Assembly: GCF_002240035.1 (NCBI RefSeq)
Contig: NZ_CP016397.1
Coordinates: 2,134,501 to 2,198,500, forward strand
DNA from: Legionella clemsonensis
Lineage (GTDB): Bacteria > Pseudomonadota > Gammaproteobacteria > Legionellales > Legionellaceae
Reading direction: 5' to 3'
DNA length: 64,000 nucleotides
Shown here: piece by piece, positions 1 to 7,931 of the stretch
How positions within the stretch are numbered: the first letter of the stretch is position 1
How the letters are laid out: each line of letters begins with the position of its first letter
Notes under the pieces: generated by a model
Told to the model about the DNA's origin: nothing
Seen by the model: the letters and a program-made list of their open reading frames with translations, nothing else
Database searches by the model: none
Made by a program: the position numbers and the translations under genes

Positions 1-26
1 AAGATAGCATGAAAGGTTGATAAGTC

Positions 27-345
27 GTGCTTTTAATTCTTATGCGTTTATCTTTTTCTTTTTACCGTTAGCATTTATTTTTTTTATTTTCTACAATGCT
101 ATTACTCCTCCAGGAGCGTCATTGGCTATTTATTTATAGTCTCACTTATTTCTACAGCTATTGGAGTACAGCTTTTACACCTTTATTGCTGTTATCACTC
201 AGCTTTAATTTTATCATCAGTGACTATCTGGAAAGGCGAAAATATTTATTGTATCTGGCACGGTGCGTCGTGGACTTTATACTATGGGGCGCCTTACATG
301 GGATTTGTCTTCTTTGCTTACTTTTGGTCATGTAAGTGATTTTTT
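27..345 (+). pseudogene. Decayed MBOAT (AlgI-like) O-acyltransferase
   Basis: Fragments of a membrane-bound O-acyltransferase are readable but spread over several frames. The frame starting near 32 gives FNSYAFIFFFLPLAF, the usual AlgI-type N-terminus, and runs into a stop near 156. Another frame (96-335) gives YFYSYWSTAFTPLLLL and then GALHGI. The catalytic-histidine motif of the family is split: IWHGASWT is read around 254-280 in one frame and ILWGALHGI around 277-310 in the next. The distance between the N-terminal part and the His motif is far shorter than in intact members (about 450-500 residues), so a large internal deletion is likely as well as frameshifts. Intact relatives O-acetylate exopolysaccharide or peptidoglycan with a periplasmic partner, and that partner is the broken gene just downstream. 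Confidence 0.7.
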
Positions 346-378
346 ATATTATCAATTTTAGGAAAAAAACAATTGAAC

Positions 379-1541
379 ATGTATAAAAAATTTACGCTGT
401 ATTACTTACTCACTATTGTTTTGCTTTGTTCAGCTATTATTTCATTTAATTGGCTGGTCACCTTCGTTTGGCAAAGGCAATAGCCATTGAGTGGAAAAAA
501 CCAGAAACTATTGTTTTAGGCTCGTCTACCGCAGAAACTGGCTAGATCCGGCTTTTCCGGGTTGGAGTAACAAGAATATCTATAGTTTAGGTTTAAGTGG
601 TGCAAATATTTACGAGGTCTTACGCTATTTACAACATACTCAAGCAAATCGTCCCCTTAGCGTGCTGTTTTGGTCGTTAACTTTTTCATGTTTAATGCTT
701 ATGTTAAAAATCGGGATGATTTTGATGAGTCTATTCTGAATGTAGATAAAGATGGCAAAAGTAAGACCTTTAAAATAAACAGCTTTTTTGCCACCTTATT
801 GTCTTATGATGCATTAACAGCAAGTATTGCCACTGTTCAATCACAACATCAAAATAATGCTTTTTTAAGCAACGGACAACTCGTGCATGACTATCGCGAG
901 GAACAAATTCGACAACGACGCGTATATAAAAATAACTTCCTTCATACTGAGCAGTTTAATCCACCGACCTTTTTTCCTGTCCCAATAAAAGAATATGCAT
1001 TTATTGATCCTACACATCAAATTAATACTTTAGACTACATGCAACAGATTATTAACATTTGCACTAAGAATAAGACTGAACTCATTGTTATTTTAGCCCC
1101 AGAACATGTACGTCTTTTAGAAACTTATAAATTACTGGGTCTATGGCCCCGTTATGAGGAATGGCAGCAAGCCCTGCTTAATTTAATTCAGCAACACAAT
1201 GACAATCACCCTCAACTACCCTATACACTCTGGGGTTTCAACAAGTTAAACCAATACACTACCGAAGTTTGCCGGCCAGTAATGACAGCAGAGTGATGAT
1301 GAAATGGTTTTGGGATCCATATCACTTTAAAAATGAACTGGGAAATTTGATATTGGCAGTGATCCTTAATCAGTCTAATCAATCTGATATATCTAGTTTC
1401 TCAACAAAATTAGATCCAATAAATCTTTTGGCTGAATTGAAACAAAACTCAAGTGCTCTTAAACAGTGGGAAGAACATAATGTAGAACAAGTAATCGAGC
1501 TCAAACAAAATTTATTAAAAGAAATTAAAGTTGCCTCATAG
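379..1541 (+). pseudogene. Decayed SGNH/AlgJ-like partner of the MBOAT
   Basis: One ancestral reading frame is broken into at least four pieces. An ATG at 379 opens a signal-anchor-like stretch (YKKFTLYYLLTIVLL) that ends at a stop near 473. The next frame gives ETIVLGSSTAETG, followed by LDPAFPGWSNKNIYSLGLSG (about 544-603) and a switch near 670 into the longest remnant (670-1296). A last shift near 1270-1290 leads into MKWFWDPYHFKNELGNLIL up to 1541. The GSS block near the N-terminus and the D..H block near the C-terminus match the layout of SGNH-like proteins encoded beside MBOAT acyltransferases. No long intact frame covers it, so it should not be functional. I do not know the exact family name. 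Confidence 0.65.
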
Positions 1542-1567
1542 TGGCTGCGCAAGACAGCCTTCTATAG

Positions 1568-3067
1568 TTAAAGAGCCTCAATCACTTCATGGTTATTTTC
1601 AAGAATGGTAATAAGGCATTGAATGACCCGATCAATATCGATGGTACTAAGATTTGAGCCAGAGGGTAAACATAATCCCTGATTAAAGAGATAATCAGAA
1701 ACACTCAATGACTCCGTGTGAGGATAATATTTGGTACCAGCAAATAAAGGCTGTCTATGCATGGGCTTCCATGTGCGCCTTGCTTCAATTCGATATTGGC
1801 TCAAGTTTTTAATAACAGTGACTGGGTCTACAGAGCTTTGTTGAGCATCGATTAGCATCGTAGAAAGCCAATGGGTACTTCTTCCCTCTTTAATTTCTGG
1901 CATCATGCTCACAATTTTATGCTGTTGCAGTCCTTCCTTGTAATGATTATAAATTGCTATCCGTGAGGCAATTCTTTTTTCCAACACACGCAATTGCCCT
2001 CGACCTATTCCTGCCAGCACATTGCTCATGCGATAGTTATAACCAACCACACTGTGTTCATAGTGATAAGCTGGATCACGAGCTTGAGTCGACAAAAACC
2101 TTGCACGTTCAATTAGTGTTTCATCATTGGAAACCAGCATGCCTCCACCAGAGGTCGTAATAATTTTATTACCATTGAAGGAAAAAACACCCAGTTTACC
2201 AAAAGTACCACTGAATTTTTTGTTATAAGTTGCTCCTAATGATTCAGCTGCATCCTCAATAATTGGAACTTGATACTCGTCACACAATTTGCAAAGTTCT
2301 TTATAGTTGGCACTCTGCCCATATAAATTCACAATAATTACTGCTTTGGGAAGTTGCTTTGCTGCTGCGGCTTCTTTTAAGGCGCGTTGCAGAGCTTGCG
2401 GCGACATGTTCCAAGTTTCCGGTTCAGAATCAATAAAAACTGGAGTTGCACCTTGATAAAGCACTGGGTTTACTGTAGCTACAAAAGTAAAACTGGAGAC
2501 AAATACCGTGTCACCAGCCTTGACATCAAGCAAGACTAGCGCTAGATGAATTGCAGCTGTACCAGAACTTAAAGCCACAGCAGCCTTAATATTTACATAT
2601 TCAGCAACTTCTTGTTCAAACGCATCTACATTGGGTCCTAAAGGTGCTACCCAATTTGTGGTAAAGGCTTCTTGTACGTATTGTTGTTCATGTTCTCCAA
2701 TATGAGGCGTGGATAAAAGAATGTTGGAAGATAATTCGCGGCGATGAATAAGACGAGTTGGTTTACCAGCTTTATCAACTAGAGGAATATGATTTAACTC
2801 GTACTCCTCCATTAAATGAAATGCCTCTTGAATACTACTTGACTGCGGAAGCGATTTTGATGATAACGAGGGCAATTCCGATAACGTTGTCTCCAGGGTA
2901 CAGCCTTTTAGCAATAATCGCCGAAGATCACCATCGGTAACTGTTCTAATCAAACAGTTATTATCATCCACTAAAAGTACAACACCTTGTGCGGTTTCAT
3001 CTAATTTCTCAAGAGTTTGTTTTAGCGTATAATTCTTTTTAACAAATAGTGTTTCTATATTAAACAT
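1568..3067 (-). CDS. CBS-domain/DegT-DnrJ-EryC1 aminotransferase fusion (LegC-like)
   Basis: A 499-residue PLP-dependent sugar aminotransferase with an N-terminal pair of CBS domains. Residues 1-120 form the CBS pair (VTDGDLRR at 43-50, then NHIPLVDKAG). Residues 125-490 are a fold-type I sugar aminotransferase of the PglE/LegC kind: ALSSGTAAIHLAL holds the phosphate-binding region, EDAAESLG the Asp that contacts PLP nitrogen, and Lys301 in FSFNGNKIITTSGGG is the expected Schiff-base lysine. The predicted reaction is amination of a UDP-4-keto-6-deoxy-HexNAc to the bacillosamine-type precursor of legionaminic acid. It is the last gene of the neu operon, 9 bp after neuD. In Campylobacter, CBS domains occur on the nucleotidyltransferase PtmE instead, so fusion to the aminotransferase is notable. 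The substrate is inferred from neighbours. Confidence 0.85.
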   Translation of the reverse strand: MFNIETLFVKKNYTLKQTLEKLDETAQGVVLLVDDNNCLIRTVTDGDLRRLLLKGCTLETTLSELPSLSSKSLPQSSSIQEAFHLMEEYELNHIPLVDKAGKPTRLIHRRELSSNILLSTPHIGEHEQQYVQEAFTTNWVAPLGPNVDAFEQEVAEYVNIKAAVALSSGTAAIHLALVLLDVKAGDTVFVSSFTFVATVNPVLYQGATPVFIDSEPETWNMSPQALQRALKEAAAAKQLPKAVIIVNLYGQSANYKELCKLCDEYQVPIIEDAAESLGATYNKKFSGTFGKLGVFSFNGNKIITTSGGGMLVSNDETLIERARFLSTQARDPAYHYEHSVVGYNYRMSNVLAGIGRGQLRVLEKRIASRIAIYNHYKEGLQQHKIVSMMPEIKEGRSTHWLSTMLIDAQQSSVDPVTVIKNLSQYRIEARRTWKPMHRQPLFAGTKYYPHTESLSVSDYLFNQGLCLPSGSNLSTIDIDRVIQCLITILENNHEVIEAL

Positions 3068-3076
3068 AATAACCCT

Positions 3077-3685
3077 TCATCCTGCAGGAACGCCTTTAAC
3101 CACACTGTTTTCTTCCACATTTCGGGTCACAACTGCACCCGCACCAACAGTAGCCCCATTTCCTATTTTAATTCCCGGGAGAATTACAGCTCCCGCACCA
3201 ATCAATACTCCTGCTCCTATTAACACATTGCCTCCTAGCGTGCTATTGGGCGCAATATGAGAATATGAACCAATTTTTACATCATGATCCACAATAGCAC
3301 CGTGATTGACAATACTACCTTCACCAATATTACTTCCTGGAGCTAAAATTGCTTTTGCTGCGATAAAAGATCCACCAGCTATTTCGGCAGTTCTAGAAAT
3401 AATGGCTGCTGGATGAATTATCGTCAATAGTGCAGCATCTTTTGATAAGTCGCGGTAAATTTTTTCACGAATCACATTGTTTCCAATCGCCACATGAACA
3501 TTAGCAGTGATCTTTGATAAAGGACCTGTAGCATTAATTTTATAACCAGCCATGATTCTATCTGCTAATACAGGATTATCATCGCATAGGGTGATCGTGT
3601 ACTGCTCTGAACTTAGTTCAAGTGCATCAAGTACTACTTTGCTATGGCCACCAGCACCTATTATTGTTAATCGTTTAGTACGCAT
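3077..3685 (-). CDS. neuD: NeuD/PglD-family sugar N-acetyltransferase (LegH-like)
   Basis: A 202-residue acetyltransferase of the PglD/NeuD family. The N-terminal Rossmann-like sugar-nucleotide domain begins with LTIIGAGGHSKVVLDAL. The C-terminal half (about 95-202) is a left-handed beta-helix of hexapeptide repeats (IGEGSIVNHGAIVDHDV, IGAGVLIGAGAVILPG, GATVGAGAVVTRNV). His115 and His119-type positions in VNHGAIVDHD fit the catalytic histidine region. The expected role is acetyl-CoA dependent N-acetylation of the 4-amino group made by the adjacent aminotransferase. It overlaps the end of neuC by 11 bp (3675-3685), so translation is probably coupled. NeuD proteins acting as sialic acid O-acetyltransferases are close relatives, so the O- versus N-acetylation assignment rests on context. 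Confidence 0.85.
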   Translation of the reverse strand: MRTKRLTIIGAGGHSKVVLDALELSSEQYTITLCDDNPVLADRIMAGYKINATGPLSKITANVHVAIGNNVIREKIYRDLSKDAALLTIIHPAAIISRTAEIAGGSFIAAKAILAPGSNIGEGSIVNHGAIVDHDVKIGSYSHIAPNSTLGGNVLIGAGVLIGAGAVILPGIKIGNGATVGAGAVVTRNVEENSVVKGVPAG

Positions 3686-4808
3686 TGCATTTATTCAAAA
3701 TATCTGGGTTTAAAGAAATAGTTCTTAATAATTCACAACATCGCTCAGCTGTTCGACCATCACCATAAAAATTATTGAACGTATTTTTTTTTGCCGGTAA
3801 AACCTGATGAAGTCCTGATAGAATAGAAGGAATATCAGTTCCTACATCAATTACATTATCACCCCTTTCTCTGAATTGCTGACGACTACCTACGTTAATC
3901 ACTATAAGATTATAAGAGGCAGCCTCAATGATTCCACTACTGGAATTTCCAAGCATTACATCCGCATTAGCCAAGCAATCTAAATAGCTTTGTCGAAGCA
4001 TGTGCTTAATCACACGAACATCCTCATGATTCTTATATTTTTCCAGAATTTCACGAATAAAATGTCCACCAGCATCAGAATTAGGTTCAAGTATTAGGAT
4101 TTGTAGTTTCATTTGTAGCGCCGCAAGAATAATATTTTCAAATTGAAATCGAATTTCATTATATTCTTGAACTACAGGATGAAATATCAATAAAGCAAAT
4201 GGTCTGCTGGGATCAAGACCATATTGCTTACAACACTGCTCTCGATTGCAAGGATTATAAGTAACAATTTCATCCAATCCAGGAGCACCAACCAAAAAAA
4301 TAGAGTTTTCTCTCTCGCCCATTTTCACCAGACGTTCATAAGCAGCTTTGGTAGCAACAAAATGATAATGAGCTAATTTTGAAATAGCATGTCGAATCAT
4401 TTCATCAACTGTACCAGAACGCTCTCCACCATGAAGATGTACAACAGGAATATTTAAATGAACGGCAGCCAAGGCACCGGCTAACATCTCCCCTCTGTCC
4501 CCTAATAATAGGACAATATCCGGTTTCTGTTGCTCAAATAATTCAGTCATCGCAATAATTTCAAAACCAATAGATTTCGCCATAGTAGCGTGAACTGCTG
4601 TATTTACATCAACAGGAATCTGAGCACATATTTTAAAACCATCAGCAATAATTTCATTGACAGTACTGCCATACAAGGCAGAAAGATGCATACCTGTTAC
4701 ACAAATTGACAAATCGATATCAGGTGCTGCATTCAAACATTTTAATACGCTGCGCATTAATCCATAATCCGCACGGGTGCCCGATATATAACAAATTTTC
4801 CTTATCAC
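3675..4808 (-). CDS. neuC: Hydrolysing UDP-sugar 2-epimerase NeuC/LegG
   Basis: A GT-B fold UDP-GlcNAc/diacetylbacillosamine 2-epimerase. The N-terminus ICYISGTRADYGLMRSVL is the NeuC signature. VLLLGDRGEMLAGALAA, VVHLHGGERSGTVDE and the C-terminal GNSSSGIIEAA are the UDP-binding and catalytic blocks. The product should be a 2,4-diacetamido-mannose type sugar that feeds NeuB. A longer frame opens at 4826 (ATG, 383 residues), but I prefer GTG at 4808. It overlaps the neuB stop as GTGA, the same 4-bp coupling seen elsewhere in this operon, and puts the conserved IRKICYISG at the N-terminus, giving 377 residues. In this setting the substrate is more likely UDP-diacetylbacillosamine (LegG) than UDP-GlcNAc (sialic acid), because an aminotransferase and NeuD lie beside it. 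Confidence 0.9.
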   Translation of the reverse strand: MIRKICYISGTRADYGLMRSVLKCLNAAPDIDLSICVTGMHLSALYGSTVNEIIADGFKICAQIPVDVNTAVHATMAKSIGFEIIAMTELFEQQKPDIVLLLGDRGEMLAGALAAVHLNIPVVHLHGGERSGTVDEMIRHAISKLAHYHFVATKAAYERLVKMGERENSIFLVGAPGLDEIVTYNPCNREQCCKQYGLDPSRPFALLIFHPVVQEYNEIRFQFENIILAALQMKLQILILEPNSDAGGHFIREILEKYKNHEDVRVIKHMLRQSYLDCLANADVMLGNSSSGIIEAASYNLIVINVGSRQQFRERGDNVIDVGTDIPSILSGLHQVLPAKKNTFNNFYGDGRTAERCCELLRTISLNPDILNKCNAY

Positions 4809-5824
4809 AGCTCGATATGTTCCCATTGTAAGGTACTGCCAGCATTTAAATTAACTGTCAATCTTTTGCCGATTACCTCATGAAGTTTTGCAGGTTTAAT
4901 ACCTGTCCCTGGTCGGAGCAACACAAGATCATCTCTCGTCAACAATGCTCCCCGAGGCAACTCATGTTTTAAAGTGACGCTTCGTCGAACCAGATCACGA
5001 ATAGGGAGTTCACTCTGCGTAGGCTGTTTGTCTCCATTACCCAATACAATTTCAGCATCTCGAATCATCTTAACCATCTCTGAAAATTCCTTTGGCATCA
5101 TCGATGCGGTATGATCCGGCCCAGGTAAAGAATTATCCAGGGTAAAATGTTTTTCAATTACTTTTGCTCCGATAGCAACTGCCAAAGTAGGAACTAACAC
5201 ACCCAGAGTATGATCGGAATAACCTATAGGCAAATCAAATTCCCTGGCAAGCGTCTGCATAGCCATTAGATTCACATCACTATAAGCAGCTGGATAATTA
5301 GAAGTACAATGAAGCAAAACCAAATTGTCTTTTAAATCATTTTTATAAAATGGCTCAATGGTATCTATTGCTTCTTTGACCTCCAGCAAGTCACTCATGC
5401 CAGTAGACATAATAAGAGGTAAACCTGTTTTTGCAAGGTACTTTAGAAAAGGTAGATTGGTAATTTCGCCCGATGGAATTTTCAGACGACGTACACCTAA
5501 CGAAATTAAAAAATCCACAGATTCTTCATCGAAACCTGTAGACATGAATTCAATACCCAGTGAATTTGCCAGTTGGGCGAGCGAGTGATGATCATCTTCA
5601 GAAATTTCTAGCGCCTTAAGCATCTCATATTGACTAGAGTGCGCTGCATTTTTCTTCTGGTATTGTGCCTGTTCTGCTGTTTTATTAACTAAATGATCTG
5701 CTTTAAATGTTTGGAATTTCACAGCATTCGCACCAGTTTCCTTTGCTGCGTGAATTAACTCCTTTGCTAAATGGACATCACCATTATGGTTGACCCCAGC
5801 TTCAGCAATTACAAAACAACTCAT
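4805..5824 (-). CDS. neuB: N-acylneuraminate/legionaminate synthase NeuB (LegI)
   Basis: A 339-residue synthase that condenses phosphoenolpyruvate with a diacetamido-hexose to give a nine-carbon nonulosonic acid. The TIM-barrel domain starts with FVIAEAGVNHNGDVHLA and contains VKFQTFKADHLV, PSGEITNLPFLKYLA, IGYSDHTLG and the metal/substrate block IEKHFTLDNSLPGPDH. The C-terminal antifreeze-like SAF domain (about 280-339) has ARRSVTL-type residues (VRRSVTLKHELPRGALLT) and ends in LQWEHIEL. The length is normal. ATG overlaps the neuA stop by 4 bp (ATGA, 5821-5824). NeuB, LegI and PseI share this layout; the neighbours favour legionaminic acid. Confidence 0.93.
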   Translation of the reverse strand: MSCFVIAEAGVNHNGDVHLAKELIHAAKETGANAVKFQTFKADHLVNKTAEQAQYQKKNAAHSSQYEMLKALEISEDDHHSLAQLANSLGIEFMSTGFDEESVDFLISLGVRRLKIPSGEITNLPFLKYLAKTGLPLIMSTGMSDLLEVKEAIDTIEPFYKNDLKDNLVLLHCTSNYPAAYSDVNLMAMQTLAREFDLPIGYSDHTLGVLVPTLAVAIGAKVIEKHFTLDNSLPGPDHTASMMPKEFSEMVKMIRDAEIVLGNGDKQPTQSELPIRDLVRRSVTLKHELPRGALLTRDDLVLLRPGTGIKPAKLHEVIGKRLTVNLNAGSTLQWEHIEL

Positions 5825-6522
5825 GTTATTACCTCTTCTTCCTTAGATTCCATTAATTTTTCAGCTAATATCCAATCCAGTGATGTATCTATATCAATCG
5901 CTTCATGAGGATTTTCAATGAGCAGGGCTTTAGTAGGCTGGCTATAGAAACTATTATGTTTGAGTATCTGCTTCACTGTCGCCAAATAAATTGAGCCATT
6001 GAGCTGATAAAATTTGGCAGAAGCTAAATCATTTTCATACTCAGACATAATTCGACTTGAAATTAAATTGCCCTCTTCATCAACTGTTCTAAACCAGGCA
6101 GGCTTTATCGTAGGTGTACTGACAGAAACCACGCTCTCACCAGTTTGTTTATGAAGCTTAACTGCCTCCTTTATAAATGAACTAGATCGAAAGGGAGATG
6201 TAGGTTGTAACAAAAGGACGCTATCGAAATCTTTTTTTCCTGACTGGCAACGCTTAATTGTATCAATCACTGTATGAATAACATCAGATAAATCATGTGC
6301 TAAATTTGCTGATCGTAACCAGGGAACTGATGCACCATAGTGTAAAGCAACTTCAGCGATATCATGACAATCCGTAGAAACAAGAATTTCACTACAAACA
6401 TTTGCTTTCTGTGCTGCAATAATACTGTATGCAATCAATGGCATTCCTGCCAGAGATTTTATATTCTTGCCGGGCAATCTCTTAGAGCCAGAACGAGCTG
6501 GAATGATTGCTAAAATTTTCAT
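5821..6522 (-). CDS. neuA: CMP-nonulosonate cytidylyltransferase NeuA (LegF)
   Basis: A 233-residue CMP-sugar synthetase that activates the NeuB product with CTP. The nucleotide-binding signature IIPARSGSKRLPGKNIK is at the N-terminus. Other family blocks are EILVSTDCHDIAEVALHYGA, LLQPTSPFRSSSFI, and NGSIYLATVKQILK with the C-terminal IDIDTSLDWILAEKLM. The length is close to that of single-domain NeuA, LegF and PseF. It starts 9 bp after the hisH stop and overlaps neuB by 4 bp. Specificity cannot be read directly from the sequence; legionaminate is inferred from the cluster. Confidence 0.92.
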   Translation of the reverse strand: MKILAIIPARSGSKRLPGKNIKSLAGMPLIAYSIIAAQKANVCSEILVSTDCHDIAEVALHYGASVPWLRSANLAHDLSDVIHTVIDTIKRCQSGKKDFDSVLLLQPTSPFRSSSFIKEAVKLHKQTGESVVSVSTPTIKPAWFRTVDEEGNLISSRIMSEYENDLASAKFYQLNGSIYLATVKQILKHNSFYSQPTKALLIENPHEAIDIDTSLDWILAEKLMESKEEEVIT

Positions 6523-6531
6523 GGATTCATC

Positions 6532-7173
6532 CTAGAGTTTCATAAATTGCTGGATTATCCTTAACCCAATTTCACCACTTTTTTCAGGATGAAATTGACA
6601 GCCATAAATATTCTCATGTTGAATCACTGCACTAATAGGTTGTCCATTATAAAAAGTATCAGCGACTCGGGCAGTTGGAGAGTCTGGAACAACCATATAA
6701 GAGTGAACAAAATAAACAGACGAAGCTTGAGGCAAATCGCATAAAATCGTATGAGACCAAGAAGGACCATGTTCAGTTGGGTGTAATTCGTTCCAACCAA
6801 TATGCGGAATCTTATGAGGCGTGCCATCCAGTCCCTGCTGTGGTATAGAAACTACATTCCCTTTTATTAAATCTAAACCAGCATGAGTACCAAATTCACT
6901 ACTGGTTGTCATAAGCATTTGCATCCCTAAACAAATCCCTAAAAGAGGTTTCCCTTGATGAGTAAAACTTTCAATCGCTTCAATAAAGCCACGCTCACGT
7001 AACCCCTGCACCCCGTCAGCAAAAGCCCCTACTCCGGGTAAAATTAATCTTTTGGCAGATAAGATATCTTCAGTGGTCTGGGCGAATTGAACGTGTATAT
7101 TAAAATGATCAAATGCTCTAGCAACACTAAGTAAGTTGCCAACACCATAATCTATAATGGAAACTGAGCTCAT
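6532..7173 (-). CDS. hisH: LPS-associated HisH-type glutamine amidotransferase
   Basis: A 213-residue class I glutamine amidotransferase that releases ammonia from glutamine. The nucleophile elbow is LLGICLGMQML with Cys81, and the His/Glu pair is in GCQFHPEKSG (His195, Glu197). The N-terminus ISIIDYGVGNLLSVARAF-like block is classical HisH. No other his biosynthetic genes are nearby. Its position between hisF and neuA, with a WbpG homologue upstream, matches the HisH2/HisF2/WbpG trio of Pseudomonas O-antigen clusters, where ammonia is passed on to make an acetamidino group. It overlaps hisF by 4 bp (ATGA). A role in histidine synthesis is possible but less likely. Confidence 0.9.
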   Translation of the reverse strand: MSSVSIIDYGVGNLLSVARAFDHFNIHVQFAQTTEDILSAKRLILPGVGAFADGVQGLRERGFIEAIESFTHQGKPLLGICLGMQMLMTTSSEFGTHAGLDLIKGNVVSIPQQGLDGTPHKIPHIGWNELHPTEHGPSWSHTILCDLPQASSVYFVHSYMVVPDSPTARVADTFYNGQPISAVIQHENIYGCQFHPEKSGEIGLRIIQQFMKL

Positions 7174-7931
7174 AACCTTCTCACATGAATATTATTGTCC
7201 AATGCCATCTTTCTTACTTCTGCAAGAGTGTTCCTTTTGTAATGAAGCAAATCAGCCATAGCAATAGCATCTGCGTGCCCCAAGTGAACTGCAGAAAGCA
7301 AATCCTCTGGTTTCCCCATACCACCACTTGCTATGACAGGAATCGTTACAGCATCAGAAACTGCACGGATTAATTCAATATCAAACCCTTTACGAGTTCC
7401 TTCCTGATCTATAGAGGTTAACAATATTTCACCTGCCCCAAATTCTTGTCCATTTCTTGCCCAATCAACAACATCCATTCCTGTATGCTCTCGACCATTG
7501 TCTGTCATTACTTCCCAGCGACCATTAGACAAACGCTTCGCTTCAATAGATAGGACCATACATTGTGAACCAAATCGACGTGAAATTTCCGTAATCAGCA
7601 GCGGATTTTTAGTAGCAGCTGTATTTACTGCCACTTTGTCCGCGCCACATCGCAGTAGCTGTTTTACATCATCCACACTGCGAATACCACCACCCACAGT
7701 AATAGGGATAAAAACATTTTCAGCTGTTTTTTTGACTATGTCAGACAAGTTATTACGACCGTATAAACTTGCGACTGTATCCATATAAATAAGTTCATCG
7801 GCGCCACCAGTATAATATGACATGGCAAACTCATTTGGATTTCCTAAAACCCTTAATCCTTCCAGGTGAACTCCTTTGATTAAGTTAGGCCCTTTGATAT
7901 CCAAACGCGCTATCAAGCGGACATTACTCAT
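7170..7931 (-). CDS. hisF: LPS-associated HisF-type (beta/alpha)8 barrel
   Basis: A 253-residue imidazole-glycerol-phosphate synthase cyclase homologue. Asp11 is present in LIARLDIKGPNLIKG, and the two phosphate-binding loops are seen in ITVGGGIRSVDDV and VIASGGMGKPEDL. The residue aligned with the second catalytic aspartate (Asp130 in Thermotoga HisF) is Glu130 in VLSIEAKR. The first codon of the longest frame is TTG (7934), but the adjacent ATG at 7931 overlaps the upstream stop as TGATG and gives the usual HisF N-terminus. With HisH it probably channels ammonia to the WbpG-like protein for amidination of a sugar, not for histidine. Confidence 0.9.
   Translation of the reverse strand: MSNVRLIARLDIKGPNLIKGVHLEGLRVLGNPNEFAMSYYTGGADELIYMDTVASLYGRNNLSDIVKKTAENVFIPITVGGGIRSVDDVKQLLRCGADKVAVNTAATKNPLLITEISRRFGSQCMVLSIEAKRLSNGRWEVMTDNGREHTGMDVVDWARNGQEFGAGEILLTSIDQEGTRKGFDIELIRAVSDAVTIPVIASGGMGKPEDLLSAVHLGHADAIAMADLLHYKRNTLAEVRKMALDNNIHVRRL

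Noticed and set aside
7498-7788. Rightward open frame of 96 codons inside hisF
   Set aside because: It is the antisense shadow of a clear HisF coding region and has no ribosome binding site or family features.
6532-7931. hisH and hisF as part of a histidine operon
   Set aside because: No other his genes are present, and the pair is embedded by overlaps between wbpG-like and neuA genes.
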